A DNA stretch of 24,059 nt from positions 1 to 24,059 of the forward strand of contig JADHWZ010000006.1 of assembly GCA_016783225.1 (NCBI GenBank), written 5' to 3'. Position numbers and translations under genes: made by a program. Numbering within the stretch: position 1 is the first letter of the stretch; every line of letters starts with the position of its first letter. Of this stretch, positions 8,193-15,614 are shown one piece after another. The notes under the pieces were generated by a model. That model had not been told where the DNA came from, did no database searches, and saw nothing but the letters and a program-made list of their open reading frames with translations. The DNA comes from Dehalococcoidia bacterium (lineage in GTDB: Bacteria; Chloroflexota; Dehalococcoidia; GIF9; UBA5620).

Positions 8193-8235
8193 GGGGAAAA
8201 GAAAGTAGACTGGCCTCGTTTGAGCCAGTCTACTT
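8193..8235 (-). terminator. Intrinsic terminator after the receiver/Cys-module gene
   Basis: A perfect 12-bp stem, AAGTAGACTGGC/GCCAGTCTACTT (8203-8214 and 8224-8235), has a 9-base loop. On the minus strand it is followed by TCTTTTCCCC, a T-rich tail. It lies about 45 bp after the stop codon at 8279 and separates the sigma-54 module from the hydrogenase protease gene. Confidence 0.85.
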
Positions 8236-8278
8236 GAATTCCCTTGCCGCGCCTTGCCTTCAGCGGATAGACAGCAAT

Positions 8279-9250
8279 TCAACTTTGCGTCTTCGCTTCT
8301 TTCTTGCGCAGGGCTTCGCGGCGCCGCTCGAGTTTGGCTAGCTTCTGCTCCTGACCATCTTCCATCGCTTGAGCGAACTCGCAAGTGCTGCATTCGAAGA
8401 GGCGACTGCACAGCCGATAGGAGACCTCACCGCGAAGGGCATAGCGGCAGAGCCTCTGATTGCCCGGTAATGCCTTCAGTCTTTCCAGAGCTGCGGCAAC
8501 CTCAGGTGATTCGCCAGCCTGCTGCATCTGCTGGTCAAACTCACAGGTGAGACAGTCATAATCGCTGGTGCACAGGCGAGAGGCGACGACGCCCATTTTC
8601 ATCCACACGCAAGGCTTTGGTTTACCAACCTGCTCGGCAACTTCCTCCTCAGTCTCGGCCTCAACCATTGGCTCAACGGCGCCGGTCTTCGCCTTCTGAA
8701 TCCATACTCGGGCTTCCAGGTTACCTGGCTCCAGCACCAGCACGTTGTTGAATTCCTCTATGGCCTTGGTGCTATTCCCCTTCTTCAAATAGTCTTGACC
8801 CTGTTCAAGATGAGCGGCGATTTCCTCTTCTCGCTTGCCTATCTCAGTTTCCTTGCCCTTGGCAGCGACTTCAGGAGCTACACCTGGCTTGCCCTTCAAG
8901 GCTTCCTCGATCAAGCGTTCCAGCTTGTCCGGGGTGAAGGGCTTGGTCACATAGTCTATTGCTCCGGCTTTCATTGCCTCGGTGGCTGTCTCCACCGATG
9001 GGTAAGCGGTGATGATAACCGCTTGAAGAGCCGGGATTTGTCCTTTTGCTTCCTTCAGCACCTGAATTCCATCTTTCCCTGGAAGCTTGAGGTCAAAGAT
9101 AGCTACATCAAAGTCATGCTTACGAACCATCTCCAGAGCTTGCTCACCATCCTCAGCGGCAATGACCTGATAACCGTCTTCGCTCAACCAGTCCTTGACC
9201 GACTCACGCACAATGGTCTCATCGTCGACAAGCAAGATAGGTTTTCGCAT
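8279..9250 (-). CDS. Receiver-domain protein with TPR-like segment and two C-x12-C-x5-C-x2-C modules
   Basis: A 323-residue cytosolic signalling protein. Residues 1-120 are a response-regulator receiver with the acidic pair in LLVDDE, phospho-acceptor Asp53 in FDLKLPG, and the conserved Thr and Lys (IITAY, TKPF). A single TPR-like helix pair follows (about 145-180). The C-terminal part carries two copies of a four-cysteine module (Cys214, 227, 233, 236 and Cys268, 281, 287, 290) with identical spacing and a shared RLC...C-x2-CEF core. I chose the ATG at 9248-9250, where the receiver fold begins and AGGAGG lies eight bases upstream. A second in-frame ATG at 9302-9304 also has AGGAGG eight bases upstream and would add 18 charged residues. 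There is no DNA-binding domain, so output is probably by protein contact or metal/redox sensing. It is expressed from the sigma-54 promoter at 9379-9394. Confidence 0.88.
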   Translation of the reverse strand: MRKPILLVDDETIVRESVKDWLSEDGYQVIAAEDGEQALEMVRKHDFDVAIFDLKLPGKDGIQVLKEAKGQIPALQAVIITAYPSVETATEAMKAGAIDYVTKPFTPDKLERLIEEALKGKPGVAPEVAAKGKETEIGKREEEIAAHLEQGQDYLKKGNSTKAIEEFNNVLVLEPGNLEARVWIQKAKTGAVEPMVEAETEEEVAEQVGKPKPCVWMKMGVVASRLCTSDYDCLTCEFDQQMQQAGESPEVAAALERLKALPGNQRLCRYALRGEVSYRLCSRLFECSTCEFAQAMEDGQEQKLAKLERRREALRKKEAKTQS

Positions 9251-9378
9251 TTCTTTTGCCTCCTTTCCTTTTCGTTCTGTGGCTGGGATTTGTTGCTGCG
9301 TCATTGTTGCTACCTCCTACTTGATCTATGGACGATTTTCCTGTCGGTGTTTGTTTTCGCTGCCTACCCTGTAGTTGG

Positions 9379-9394
9379 TGCAATTTCTGTGCCA
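9379..9394 (-). promoter_or_regulatory. Sigma-54 (-24/-12) promoter of the receiver/Cys-module gene
   Basis: On the minus strand the sequence TGGCACAGAAATTGCA has the invariant GG and GC separated by exactly 10 bases, and matches TGGCAC-N5-TTGCA almost perfectly. It is preceded by a T-run that belongs to the terminator of the NtrC-type gene. The predicted transcript start is near 9368, giving a leader of about 64 nt to the first ATG or 118 nt to the second. Its presence beside rpoN and an NtrC-type activator makes the assignment strong. Confidence 0.85.
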
Positions 9395-9429
9395 AAAAAA
9401 GAAGCTATCCCCATAACTTGAGATAGCTT
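9394..9429 (-). terminator. Intrinsic terminator of the NtrC-type gene
   Basis: A perfect 8-bp stem, AAGCTATC/GATAGCTT (9402-9409, 9422-9429), has a 12-base loop. On the minus strand it is followed by CTTTTTTT. It lies about 60 bp beyond the stop codon at 9492, and its T-tract runs directly into the -24 element of the next promoter. Confidence 0.85.
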
Positions 9430-9466
9430 GTCTTCCGAACGAACCAGTAATGTTTAGGTTGTGTGC

Positions 9467-9481
9467 CCCAGCTATTCTGGG
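9467..9481. promoter_or_regulatory. Candidate activator site (CCCAG-N5-CTGGG)
   Basis: A perfect 5-bp inverted repeat with 5-bp spacer, centred about 106 bp upstream of the predicted sigma-54 transcript start, a typical distance for an enhancer bound by an NtrC-type activator. It lies between the NtrC-type stop codon and its terminator. The short arms make this tentative. Confidence 0.35.
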
Positions 9482-9491
9482 AACAGACCAA

Positions 9492-10853
9492 TCACTTAGT
9501 GTTTACTTTGCTTACACTCAAGCCGTATTCCTTGACCTTGTTGTACAATGTCACCCGGCTTATGCCCAAGATTCTAGCTGCCCTGGCAAAATTCCCTTGA
9601 GTCCCGTCAAGGGTGTGCATAATGTGATGCCTCTCCAGTTCTTTTAGACTCTTGCTTGCGGCAGTTGAGTAAGCCGGCGCTACATCTTGATAACATAGGT
9701 CATCCAGTGTTATTGTGTTGTCCTTGGCCAGAATGACCGCCCTTTCAATGGCATTTTCGAGCTCTCGAACGTTGCCCGGCCAGTTGTATTTGACAAGAAA
9801 CCCCTTTGCCTCAGTTGAGAAACTGGTTGCTTCCTTTTGATTCTCCAGCGAAAACTTGTTCAAGAAATGCTCAGCCAGAAGGGGAATGTCTTCCGTTCTT
9901 TGGCGCAAGGGCGGTAGATTGATGGCTACCACATTTAGCCGATAGTACAGGTCGTCTCGGAATTCTCCTTCGTCTACCGCTTTTCGCAAATCCTTGTTAG
10001 TTGCGGAAAGAATGCGGACATCTACCTTTACTGGGTCATTACCACCGACCCTAGTAATCTCCTTTTCCTCAATAGCTCTTAATAAGTGAACCTGTACATT
10101 GCTGCTCATTTCACCGACTTCATCCAGGAACAGAATCCCCTTATTGGCATACTCGAATTTTCCCTTCTTCTGAGCGATGGCGCCGGTGAACGCTCCCTTT
10201 TCGTGGCCGAAGAGTTCGCTTTCCAGCAGGCTTTCGGGAAGGGCAGCACAGCTAACAGCGACAAAGGGCTTGTCTCGGCGATGGCTCAAATCATGGATGG
10301 CTCTGGCGATGAGTTCTTTGCCTGTGCCAGTTTCGCCGGTAATCAGCGCAGTGGCATTGCTGCCAGCTACAGTCCTGACTACCTCGAACAGCTGCTGCAT
10401 TGTATGGCTCTTGGCAATGATGTTCTGGAAGCGATACCGGTCTTCCAATTTCTGGCGCAAGGAAACGTTTTCCTTTATCAACTCTTGATGCTCAGCCATT
10501 TTTTCAATGAGCAACTCCACCCGCTCAGGACAGAATGGCTTCTCGATGTAGTCGTAGGCGCCCTCTTTCATAGCCGCAATAGCAGTAGGGATGCTGCCGT
10601 AGGCGGTGATAATGACCACCGCGATGTTGGGATAAAGCTCCTTTAGCTTTTTGGTCAATTCAATTCCATCCATCGCTGGCATGATCAAATCAGCAAAAAC
10701 GATTGCTGGTTCTTCTCTCCGGGCGATTTCCAGAGCTTCAAGCCCGTTCTCAGCGACAGACACTTCATAGCCAGCGTCACTCAGCCAATCACGAACAGAT
10801 TCGCGCATGCTGGTCTCGTCATCAACGACGAGGATTCTAGCTGCTTCCTTCAT
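9492..10853 (-). CDS. Sigma-54-dependent NtrC-family response regulator
   Basis: A 453-residue transcription activator that opens sigma-54 promoters by ATP hydrolysis. Residues 1-120 are a receiver domain with phospho-acceptor Asp55 (FADLIMP). Residues 145-385 form the AAA+ domain with Walker A GETGTGKE (173-180), the sigma-54 contact loop GAFTGA (220-225), Walker B GILFLDE (239-245) and the [10 protein letters not shown] region. A Fis-type helix-turn-helix is near residues 423-447 ([24 protein letters not shown] cut here as two helices). AGGAGG precedes the ATG by six bases. The receiver is closely similar to that of the downstream Cys-module protein, suggesting duplication or a shared kinase. 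It follows rpoN by 88 bp and ends at a terminator. No histidine kinase is in the window. Confidence 0.96.
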   Translation of the reverse strand: MKEAARILVVDDETSMRESVRDWLSDAGYEVSVAENGLEALEIARREEPAIVFADLIMPAMDGIELTKKLKELYPNIAVVIITAYGSIPTAIAAMKEGAYDYIEKPFCPERVELLIEKMAEHQELIKENVSLRQKLEDRYRFQNIIAKSHTMQQLFEVVRTVAGSNATALITGETGTGKELIARAIHDLSHRRDKPFVAVSCAALPESLLESELFGHEKGAFTGAIAQKKGKFEYANKGILFLDEVGEMSSNVQVHLLRAIEEKEITRVGGNDPVKVDVRILSATNKDLRKAVDEGEFRDDLYYRLNVVAINLPPLRQRTEDIPLLAEHFLNKFSLENQKEATSFSTEAKGFLVKYNWPGNVRELENAIERAVILAKDNTITLDDLCYQDVAPAYSTAASKSLKELERHHIMHTLDGTQGNFARAARILGISRVTLYNKVKEYGLSVSKVNTK

Positions 10854-10941
10854 TGTAAACCTCCTGGAAAACGGTGAACGTTAGTCCCTCTGTCCAACCT
10901 GCTATCAAGCTCTGTCCTTATCCGTGCAACAACGGCCATCG

Positions 10942-12054
10942 TTAGTCTCCTTGACTCGATTGAGTGCCTTTCTTCCTCTTGTGAGAAGACGGGATTCTCA
11001 TCTCCTTTCTCAAATTGGCTACTGCCCGCCGTGAGACACATATTCCAAACTCGTCCTCCAGCCTGGCTCTAATTGCTTCGTCGGAAACGGGCGAGTTCTC
11101 GGCCTCGATAAGCTGCTTGATAGATTCTTTTCTGAATCTCTTCGGTCTGGGAAAGAAATCCTTCAGCGGCTTCTCGCCCCAGGGAGTGTCGATACTTCTG
11201 CAGGCAATGGCGCGACTGATGGAGCTTGGCGCAAGACCGAGTCTTTTGGCCAGCTCTTTCTGAGTCAGAGGTAGCAAGGCCCTTGGGTCACCTGATTCCA
11301 AATAGAGTGCTTGCTTTTCTATGACGCTGTTTAGTATCTGATATATGGTGTCTTTCCGATTATTGATTAGCTCGAGCTTTTTGAAAAGCTGCCTGATTTC
11401 CTTAACCTCAGCCTTAGTGAAGGCGCTGGTTCTGTGCATCTCCTCAAATCTCTCATAGTCAATCGCGAATCTTCCTCGAGCCTGAGCCGGGGAGAAGTAA
11501 GCTGCGATGAAGCCTTCCGGTCCTCTCTCAACTGAGGCAATCTTAGAGTAATGTATGCCTCTGTCTGGGCTAATAGCGGAAGGATGGTAGAACTCGCCAG
11601 CGATGGATAACTCATCCATGAGCTCGTTTATTCTCCGGACTTCGGAAATATCCAGACGGCATTGTTGAGCGATTTCCTCGGGGGTTAATTCCGGCTCGGG
11701 ATACAGAAAAAGCTGCTTGAACTTCTCCATGCCCAGTTCCTTTATCTGGTTGACGATGTCCAGCTTATTTGCCAGCAGTGACTCGACGTCCAAGGAACCT
11801 GGTTCGGCTACCAGCTCCTCTTTGAGTCCGCAGAAATGATGGGATATGTCAGTTCTGGGGAATCTCTGGTAGTGGACCATCTTTTCCTGCCGGTGGAGGC
11901 GGTCAAACAAGAGAGACTTCTCTATCTCAGCAACAAGGCGATGAAACTCCTCCTCAGGCATCTCCAGCAAGTTAGCCTGCTCTATTCGGGTATATAGTTT
12001 GAGCTCCTGCCTTGCCTGAAGAGACTGCGATTGCTCAGGTTTTGCCACCATCAC
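10942..12054 (-). CDS. rpoN: Divergent RNA polymerase sigma-54 factor
   Basis: At 370 residues it is shorter than usual sigma-54 (about 430-500). Region I survives as a Leu/Gln-containing start with LYTRIEQANLLEMPEEEF, the acidic region II is essentially absent, and the core-binding part follows. The DNA-binding helix-turn-helix is recognisable: LTQKELAKRLGLAPSSISRA followed by TPWGEKPLKDFF. The RpoN box near 341-350 reads SRRAVANLRK, only partly matching the canonical ARRTVAKYRE. Start is the GTG at 12052-12054 (ATG at 12049-12051 is possible). No ribosome site exists, and the promoter predicts a transcript beginning 0-3 bases before the GTG. The gene is upstream of the NtrC-type activator on the same strand. 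The near-consensus -24/-12 site at 9379 suggests that it is functional despite its divergence. Confidence 0.9.
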   Translation of the reverse strand: MMVAKPEQSQSLQARQELKLYTRIEQANLLEMPEEEFHRLVAEIEKSLLFDRLHRQEKMVHYQRFPRTDISHHFCGLKEELVAEPGSLDVESLLANKLDIVNQIKELGMEKFKQLFLYPEPELTPEEIAQQCRLDISEVRRINELMDELSIAGEFYHPSAISPDRGIHYSKIASVERGPEGFIAAYFSPAQARGRFAIDYERFEEMHRTSAFTKAEVKEIRQLFKKLELINNRKDTIYQILNSVIEKQALYLESGDPRALLPLTQKELAKRLGLAPSSISRAIACRSIDTPWGEKPLKDFFPRPKRFRKESIKQLIEAENSPVSDEAIRARLEDEFGICVSRRAVANLRKEMRIPSSHKRKKGTQSSQGD

Positions 12055-12063
12055 TGTAAACTT

Positions 12064-12093
12064 ATTGTACTACATTGTAAAGAATATTATCAA
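12064..12093 (-). promoter_or_regulatory. Sigma-70-type promoter of rpoN (leaderless)
   Basis: TTGATA (-35), an 18-bp spacer and TACAAT (-10) lie on the minus strand. The expected start point (12055-12057) falls one to three bases before the GTG start codon, so the mRNA is probably leaderless. Confidence 0.6.
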
Positions 12094-12109
12094 TACATAA
12101 GGCCAGAAG

Positions 12110-12533
12110 TTGTCTACTAATCCTGTTTGCTATTCTGAGCCCTTCGCCCGCCATTCTGAGCATGGCGGAGGACATTACAGGCTCACCGCGGTCTCCCAGA
12201 ACCTACCAGAAGCGGCCCTGAGGATCCCCTCGCGGCGTACGGTACCCGTGGGAGCTCAGGCGCCAGGCGCGGTTGGCCTGCTGAGCGATGGTCCCTGACC
12301 GTAGCCGACAGGTTCCGGTTGCGCATGTGTCCACATTGTGTCATGTGGTCGATGCAACTTCGTATTCAATTGTTGTCACCATGTTCCGCACGCACACCGA
12401 TTCATCTGTGCCGTTGGGGTATGAGCTCGCTCAGATAGATAGGGAGATTCTAGAGGAGCACCCTATAGTGAAGATTTGGGAGCGCGCACTAGCCTTGTTG
12501 CTAGACCGGAAACAGGAACAGAGTGAGGACTCA
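12110..12533. other. Gap between rpoN promoter and M50 gene
   Basis: Apart from the possible fragment at 12381-12536, I see no gene here. ATTCTGAGC occurs twice (near 12132 and 12152), and the stretch around 12171-12193 loosely resembles the palindrome shared by 17287-17308 and 22918-22939. The segment looks like degraded intergenic DNA. Confidence 0.4.
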
Positions 12534-12536
12534 TTA
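12381..12536 (+). pseudogene. Possible gene fragment antisense to the M50 protease end
   Basis: A plus-strand frame beginning MFRTHTDSSVPLGYELAQ and containing IDREILEEHPIVKIWERALA reads like real protein for about 50 codons. It then runs on as the antisense of the M50 protease gene to 12770. No ribosome site precedes the ATG. It may be the 5' remnant of a gene truncated when the flanking region rearranged, or a chance frame. I do not recognise a family. Confidence 0.25.
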
Positions 12537-13121
12537 TGTGATTATGCCAAACATCCACAGGGCCAGCAACCCCCAGGAGACCGCTGCCAGAGCTGTCCAG
12601 GCCCGGTTATTCCAGGAGAAGATCTTCCTCCCATCCAGAGGTGGTATCGGCAGCAGGTTAAAGGCGGCCAGCCACAGGTTGATTATGAACCCCCATACGC
12701 CAACCTGGCCGAGAAATCCGCTGCTGAAGCTGACAACGTAGAAGAGGGCTGCCAGGACTATATTGGCTAACGGGCCGGCGGCGGCGATCAGCCCTTCCTC
12801 ATGTCGGCGGCTGTAGGACGAGACGTAGACAGCCCCGGGGGCAAAGAAGAGCAGATGGCCGAGGCTGATAATGGCCGAAGCCAGGGCAATCACAAGCCCA
12901 ATCTTCCACAGCCGGAACTCAGCCAGGTATCCGAACCTCTGGGCTACCAGCTTGTGAGCAAGCTCATGAAATATGAATCCCGTGCCGATGCCGATCAGGG
13001 CTATGACGAGGAACGTGGCAAACTGCCGTGGGGAAGTCAAGAGGTATCGGAAGGAAAAGCAGAACCCCAGGACAAGCCAGGCAATCGACAGGTCTCGGAT
13101 TTCGGTTTTGCTGAATGTCAT
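12534..13121 (-). CDS. Site-2-protease-like M50 family metalloprotease
   Basis: A 195-residue polytopic membrane protein with the zinc motif HELAHK in a hydrophobic helix and a second motif LLPIPPLDGRKI supplying the third ligand, as in short M50B/rhomboid-sized S2P homologues. Hydrophobic segments are seen around 12-30, 35-55, 75-95, 108-130, 138-160 and 175-195. There is no PDZ domain, so it is the minimal form found in many archaea and Chloroflexota. The substrate is unknown. Its ATG overlaps the tlyA stop by 4 bp (ATGA), so the two are translationally coupled. Confidence 0.88.
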   Translation of the reverse strand: MTFSKTEIRDLSIAWLVLGFCFSFRYLLTSPRQFATFLVIALIGIGTGFIFHELAHKLVAQRFGYLAEFRLWKIGLVIALASAIISLGHLLFFAPGAVYVSSYSRRHEEGLIAAAGPLANIVLAALFYVVSFSSGFLGQVGVWGFIINLWLAAFNLLPIPPLDGRKIFSWNNRAWTALAAVSWGLLALWMFGIIT

Positions 13122-13849
13122 TCTTGGCTCGGAGTCAACAGTATGAGGAATTCCTTGTTGCCTTCAGCGCCCAGGATAGGTGAGGCAACCAGCCCGCGCA
13201 GTCGTAGCCTGTTGTTGGTCGCCCAAACGATGAATCGCCCCAGGACCTGGGCGTGGACCTGCGGGTCTTTGACTATGCCGCCTCTTGGCACCTCTTTTCT
13301 TTCTGCCTCGAACTGCGGCTTGAACAGTACGATGATGTGGCCGGGCTCCGTAAGGTGACCTGTTACGTTGGGAATCACCTTGGTTACGGAGATGAAGGAC
13401 AAGTCTATGGTGGCTATGTCTACCTTTTCGGGAAGGGAAAAAGGGTGATGCGCGTTTGTCCTTTCCATAACAACTACCCTGGAGTCTTGCCGCAGCTTGT
13501 AGTCAAGCTGACCATAGCCGACATCTATGGCATAAACGCGCCTGGCACCGCGCTGTAGCAGGCAGTCGGTAAAGCCGCCGGTAGATGCGCCAAGGTCCAT
13601 TGCTGTTAAGGAAGCGACATCAAGCCCACATTCATCCAGGGCGTGAGCCAGCTTAATGCCGCCGCGGCTGACATAAGGTAGTTTTTCGGCCACATCAAGG
13701 CTGGCATCTTCATCGACCAGACTGCCCGCCTTGGTGACCGCTTTACCAGCTACGGTTACCTCGCCAGCCATAACCATAGCCGTGGCTTCACTCTTGTTTT
13801 CAGCTAGCCCTCTCGTTACCAGTAGACTGTCCAGTCGCTGCTTTGGCAC
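13118..13849 (-). CDS. tlyA: TlyA-family rRNA (cytidine-2'-O) methyltransferase
   Basis: A 243-residue enzyme with an N-terminal S4 RNA-binding domain (PKQRLDSLLVTRGLAENKSE onward) and a FtsJ/RrmJ-like methyltransferase domain. SAM motif I is MDLGASTGGFTDCLL (about 84-97); the conserved SRGGIKL, IDLSFIS and FKPQFE follow. Family members methylate ribose in 16S/23S rRNA; the hemolysin name is historical. I chose the GTG at 13847-13849 rather than the TTG at 13886. Homologues start at this point (MPKQRLDSLL), and a promoter with perfect TATAAT ends seven bases upstream, making the message leaderless; the longer frame would overlap the -35 box. It overlaps the M50 gene by 4 bp. Confidence 0.92.
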   Translation of the reverse strand: MPKQRLDSLLVTRGLAENKSEATAMVMAGEVTVAGKAVTKAGSLVDEDASLDVAEKLPYVSRGGIKLAHALDECGLDVASLTAMDLGASTGGFTDCLLQRGARRVYAIDVGYGQLDYKLRQDSRVVVMERTNAHHPFSLPEKVDIATIDLSFISVTKVIPNVTGHLTEPGHIIVLFKPQFEAERKEVPRGGIVKDPQVHAQVLGRFIVWATNNRLRLRGLVASPILGAEGNKEFLILLTPSQE

Positions 13850-13855
13850 GGCCTG

Positions 13856-13885
13856 ATTATAGATAAACGATGGCGAGGCTTTCAA
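13856..13885 (-). promoter_or_regulatory. Sigma-70-type promoter of tlyA (leaderless)
   Basis: TTGAAA (-35), an 18-bp spacer and a perfect TATAAT (13856-13861) lie on the minus strand. Counting -7 at 13856 puts +1 exactly on the G of the GTG start codon at 13849. This both explains the lack of a ribosome site and decides the start codon. Confidence 0.7.
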
Positions 13886-13951
13886 CAAGGCATGATTCGC
13901 TACAGAGTACGCTCAGCCATGAAAAGTAGCTGTATATCATGCAATGTTAGA

Positions 13952-13976
13952 CTGAACAATACAGGCAATTGTTCAG
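13952..13976. repeat. Perfect inverted repeat between the deaminase operon and tlyA
   Basis: CTGAACAAT and ATTGTTCAG, 9 bp each, are separated by 7 bases. There is no clear T-tract, so it is either a weak terminator of the deaminase operon or a protein-binding site upstream of the tlyA promoter. The rest of 13890-14161 shows no gene. Confidence 0.5.
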
Positions 13977-14161
13977 CTGGCTCAATCTTCGTTTACTCTC
14001 TGCCCGCACCAGCTAGTCGGACCCCACGTTAGACCATCATCCAAGGGCAGGTTGAACTATGACTTTGGGAATGAACGCACGTTGGCGTCCTCGCTACTAC
14101 ATTCTGTTCCTACAGTGGGCAGCTTATCTAGATGATGCTAAGCAACGGGCCGCCTGTTGCG

Positions 14162-15580
14162 TCACACTTGCGGCAGAACTCTCTTCAACTCTTCCATACC
14201 GAAGTGATGTAAGATTGCCATCAACATACGATAGCCGCTTGTAGGGTGATACAAACGTGATGGCCTAATCATCTCTGAAAGTAATTCCATGGGCGTGAAT
14301 TCTAGAAATGCCCACTCATTAAATTCGTAGTCAGTGCGCGGCAATCCCCCTAATATCGAATCCAGTTCCGCAGAAGTCAGCCTTAGCCCTGCATATGCGC
14401 AAAGAGAGATATTCAAGACATCGCTTTCAAGGAACACCGATAACACTTTGAGGTCGTCGACCTTGTAAGCATCACTACCTAGCCCGAGTTCTTCAAATAG
14501 CATCCTTTTACCCCATTCCTGGATGGTAACATTTGGACCAGCCGTGAGATCCCTCCGTGCGAGTTGTTCTTCGATGGAACACGACCAGAGATTTGGATGC
14601 CAGGCAACTTTTGGAGATCGTCTTGTAATCAGCACTTTACTGTCACTGGTCACAACTACTGTGTGCATGCAAACAGCATGCGGGAAATGTACTTGAAGCG
14701 AGCCTTTAATCAACTCCTCGATAAGCGGTTCCCGTCTACCAGCGATGGTCGAAACGTTCTCTAGATAATATTGCACCTCGCTATAGCGACATCGCCTAGT
14801 ATATAGCTTTAGTGTAGGCGAATCGGAGAAAGCTGTCGGATTGCGAACCAACATGAACTTCTCTCCATCATCATAGAAACGCTTCTCCTCATAATGCTCG
14901 TGGAAGTAATCCTCGTATGGCCCTGCAAATGCCTTTGGTAACCTATACCATATACCGTCATTGTGATGGAGCTCTACATGCACCATGGGCCAGCCCTCAC
15001 GGAGATTTGGGCAAACTTGCAAGCATAAGGCATCACCCCACCCGATGCCTGGATACGGCGTCACTAGTGAACTCTTGTGCCTTTCGACTAGCCGGGCAAA
15101 AGAAACATCGTATTGTTCTCCACCGCGATGAAGGTCTATAAATGATTTGTTCATCTTTACAATCCTTTTTACGAGTTCTGAAGGGAAGAACTCCACTTCT
15201 ATGTTCGCGTCCAAGAGTCGCCAATAGCCTCTACCACAAATATTTGGATTGGGATCCAGTAGGCCAATCACTACCCTTCGTATTTGCTTTCTAACGATCC
15301 ACTCCACGCACGGCAGTTTTTCATGTTGGCGTGCTGTGCAAGGCTCCAAAGTGGTATACAGTGTCGCTCCTTTTGAGAGGTCTATGCTTCTCACCTTCTT
15401 TTGAAGTAAGGCAAATTCTGCATGGTGTCCCTTGCCCGTTTCCCCTCTATGGGAAGTATCTACAACTGTGCCGTCCTTCACAAGGATGGCGCCGACTTTA
15501 GGATTTTGCTCATCTTCAGACTCGGACTTACATGCTTCGTCGATAGCTTTCTTGGCAAACTTCAGCTCAGACCGGTTCAT
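14162..15580 (-). CDS. RibD-type zinc deaminase fused to a Nudix-like domain
   Basis: A 472-residue fusion. Residues 1-150 are a CDA/RibD-type deaminase: GHHAE (His53 zinc ligand, Glu55 proton shuttle) and LEPC-x9-C (Cys81, Cys91), followed by a RibD-like CGRGYWRLLDANIEV. Residues about 165-295 are an unrecognised middle region. Residues 300-430 look like a long-insert Nudix fold: VVVTSDSKVLITRRS, then LWSCSIEEQL, then a degenerate box with KRMLFEELGL (Glu363 and Glu364), missing the usual Glu after the Arg. The predicted role is deamination plus phosphoanhydride hydrolysis of a nucleotide or base; the substrate is unknown. AGGAGG precedes the ATG by six bases. It is 34 bp downstream of the 498-residue gene in the same operon. 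The deaminase is certain by motif, the Nudix assignment is moderate, and the biological role is open. Confidence 0.85.
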   Translation of the reverse strand: MNRSELKFAKKAIDEACKSESEDEQNPKVGAILVKDGTVVDTSHRGETGKGHHAEFALLQKKVRSIDLSKGATLYTTLEPCTARQHEKLPCVEWIVRKQIRRVVIGLLDPNPNICGRGYWRLLDANIEVEFFPSELVKRIVKMNKSFIDLHRGGEQYDVSFARLVERHKSSLVTPYPGIGWGDALCLQVCPNLREGWPMVHVELHHNDGIWYRLPKAFAGPYEDYFHEHYEEKRFYDDGEKFMLVRNPTAFSDSPTLKLYTRRCRYSEVQYYLENVSTIAGRREPLIEELIKGSLQVHFPHAVCMHTVVVTSDSKVLITRRSPKVAWHPNLWSCSIEEQLARRDLTAGPNVTIQEWGKRMLFEELGLGSDAYKVDDLKVLSVFLESDVLNISLCAYAGLRLTSAELDSILGGLPRTDYEFNEWAFLEFTPMELLSEMIRPSRLYHPTSGYRMLMAILHHFGMEELKRVLPQV

Positions 15581-15614
15581 TTGGGTCCTCCTAGAAGCAT
15601 GCTACCTAAATGAA

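Noticed and set aside
10900..10940. TGGCCGTTGTTGCA on the minus strand before the NtrC-type gene
   Set aside because: GG-GC spacing is 8, too short for a -24/-12 promoter.
13850..13888. N-terminal extension of tlyA to TTG 13888
   Set aside because: Overlaps the -35/-10 promoter and is absent from the usual MPKQRLD start of the family.
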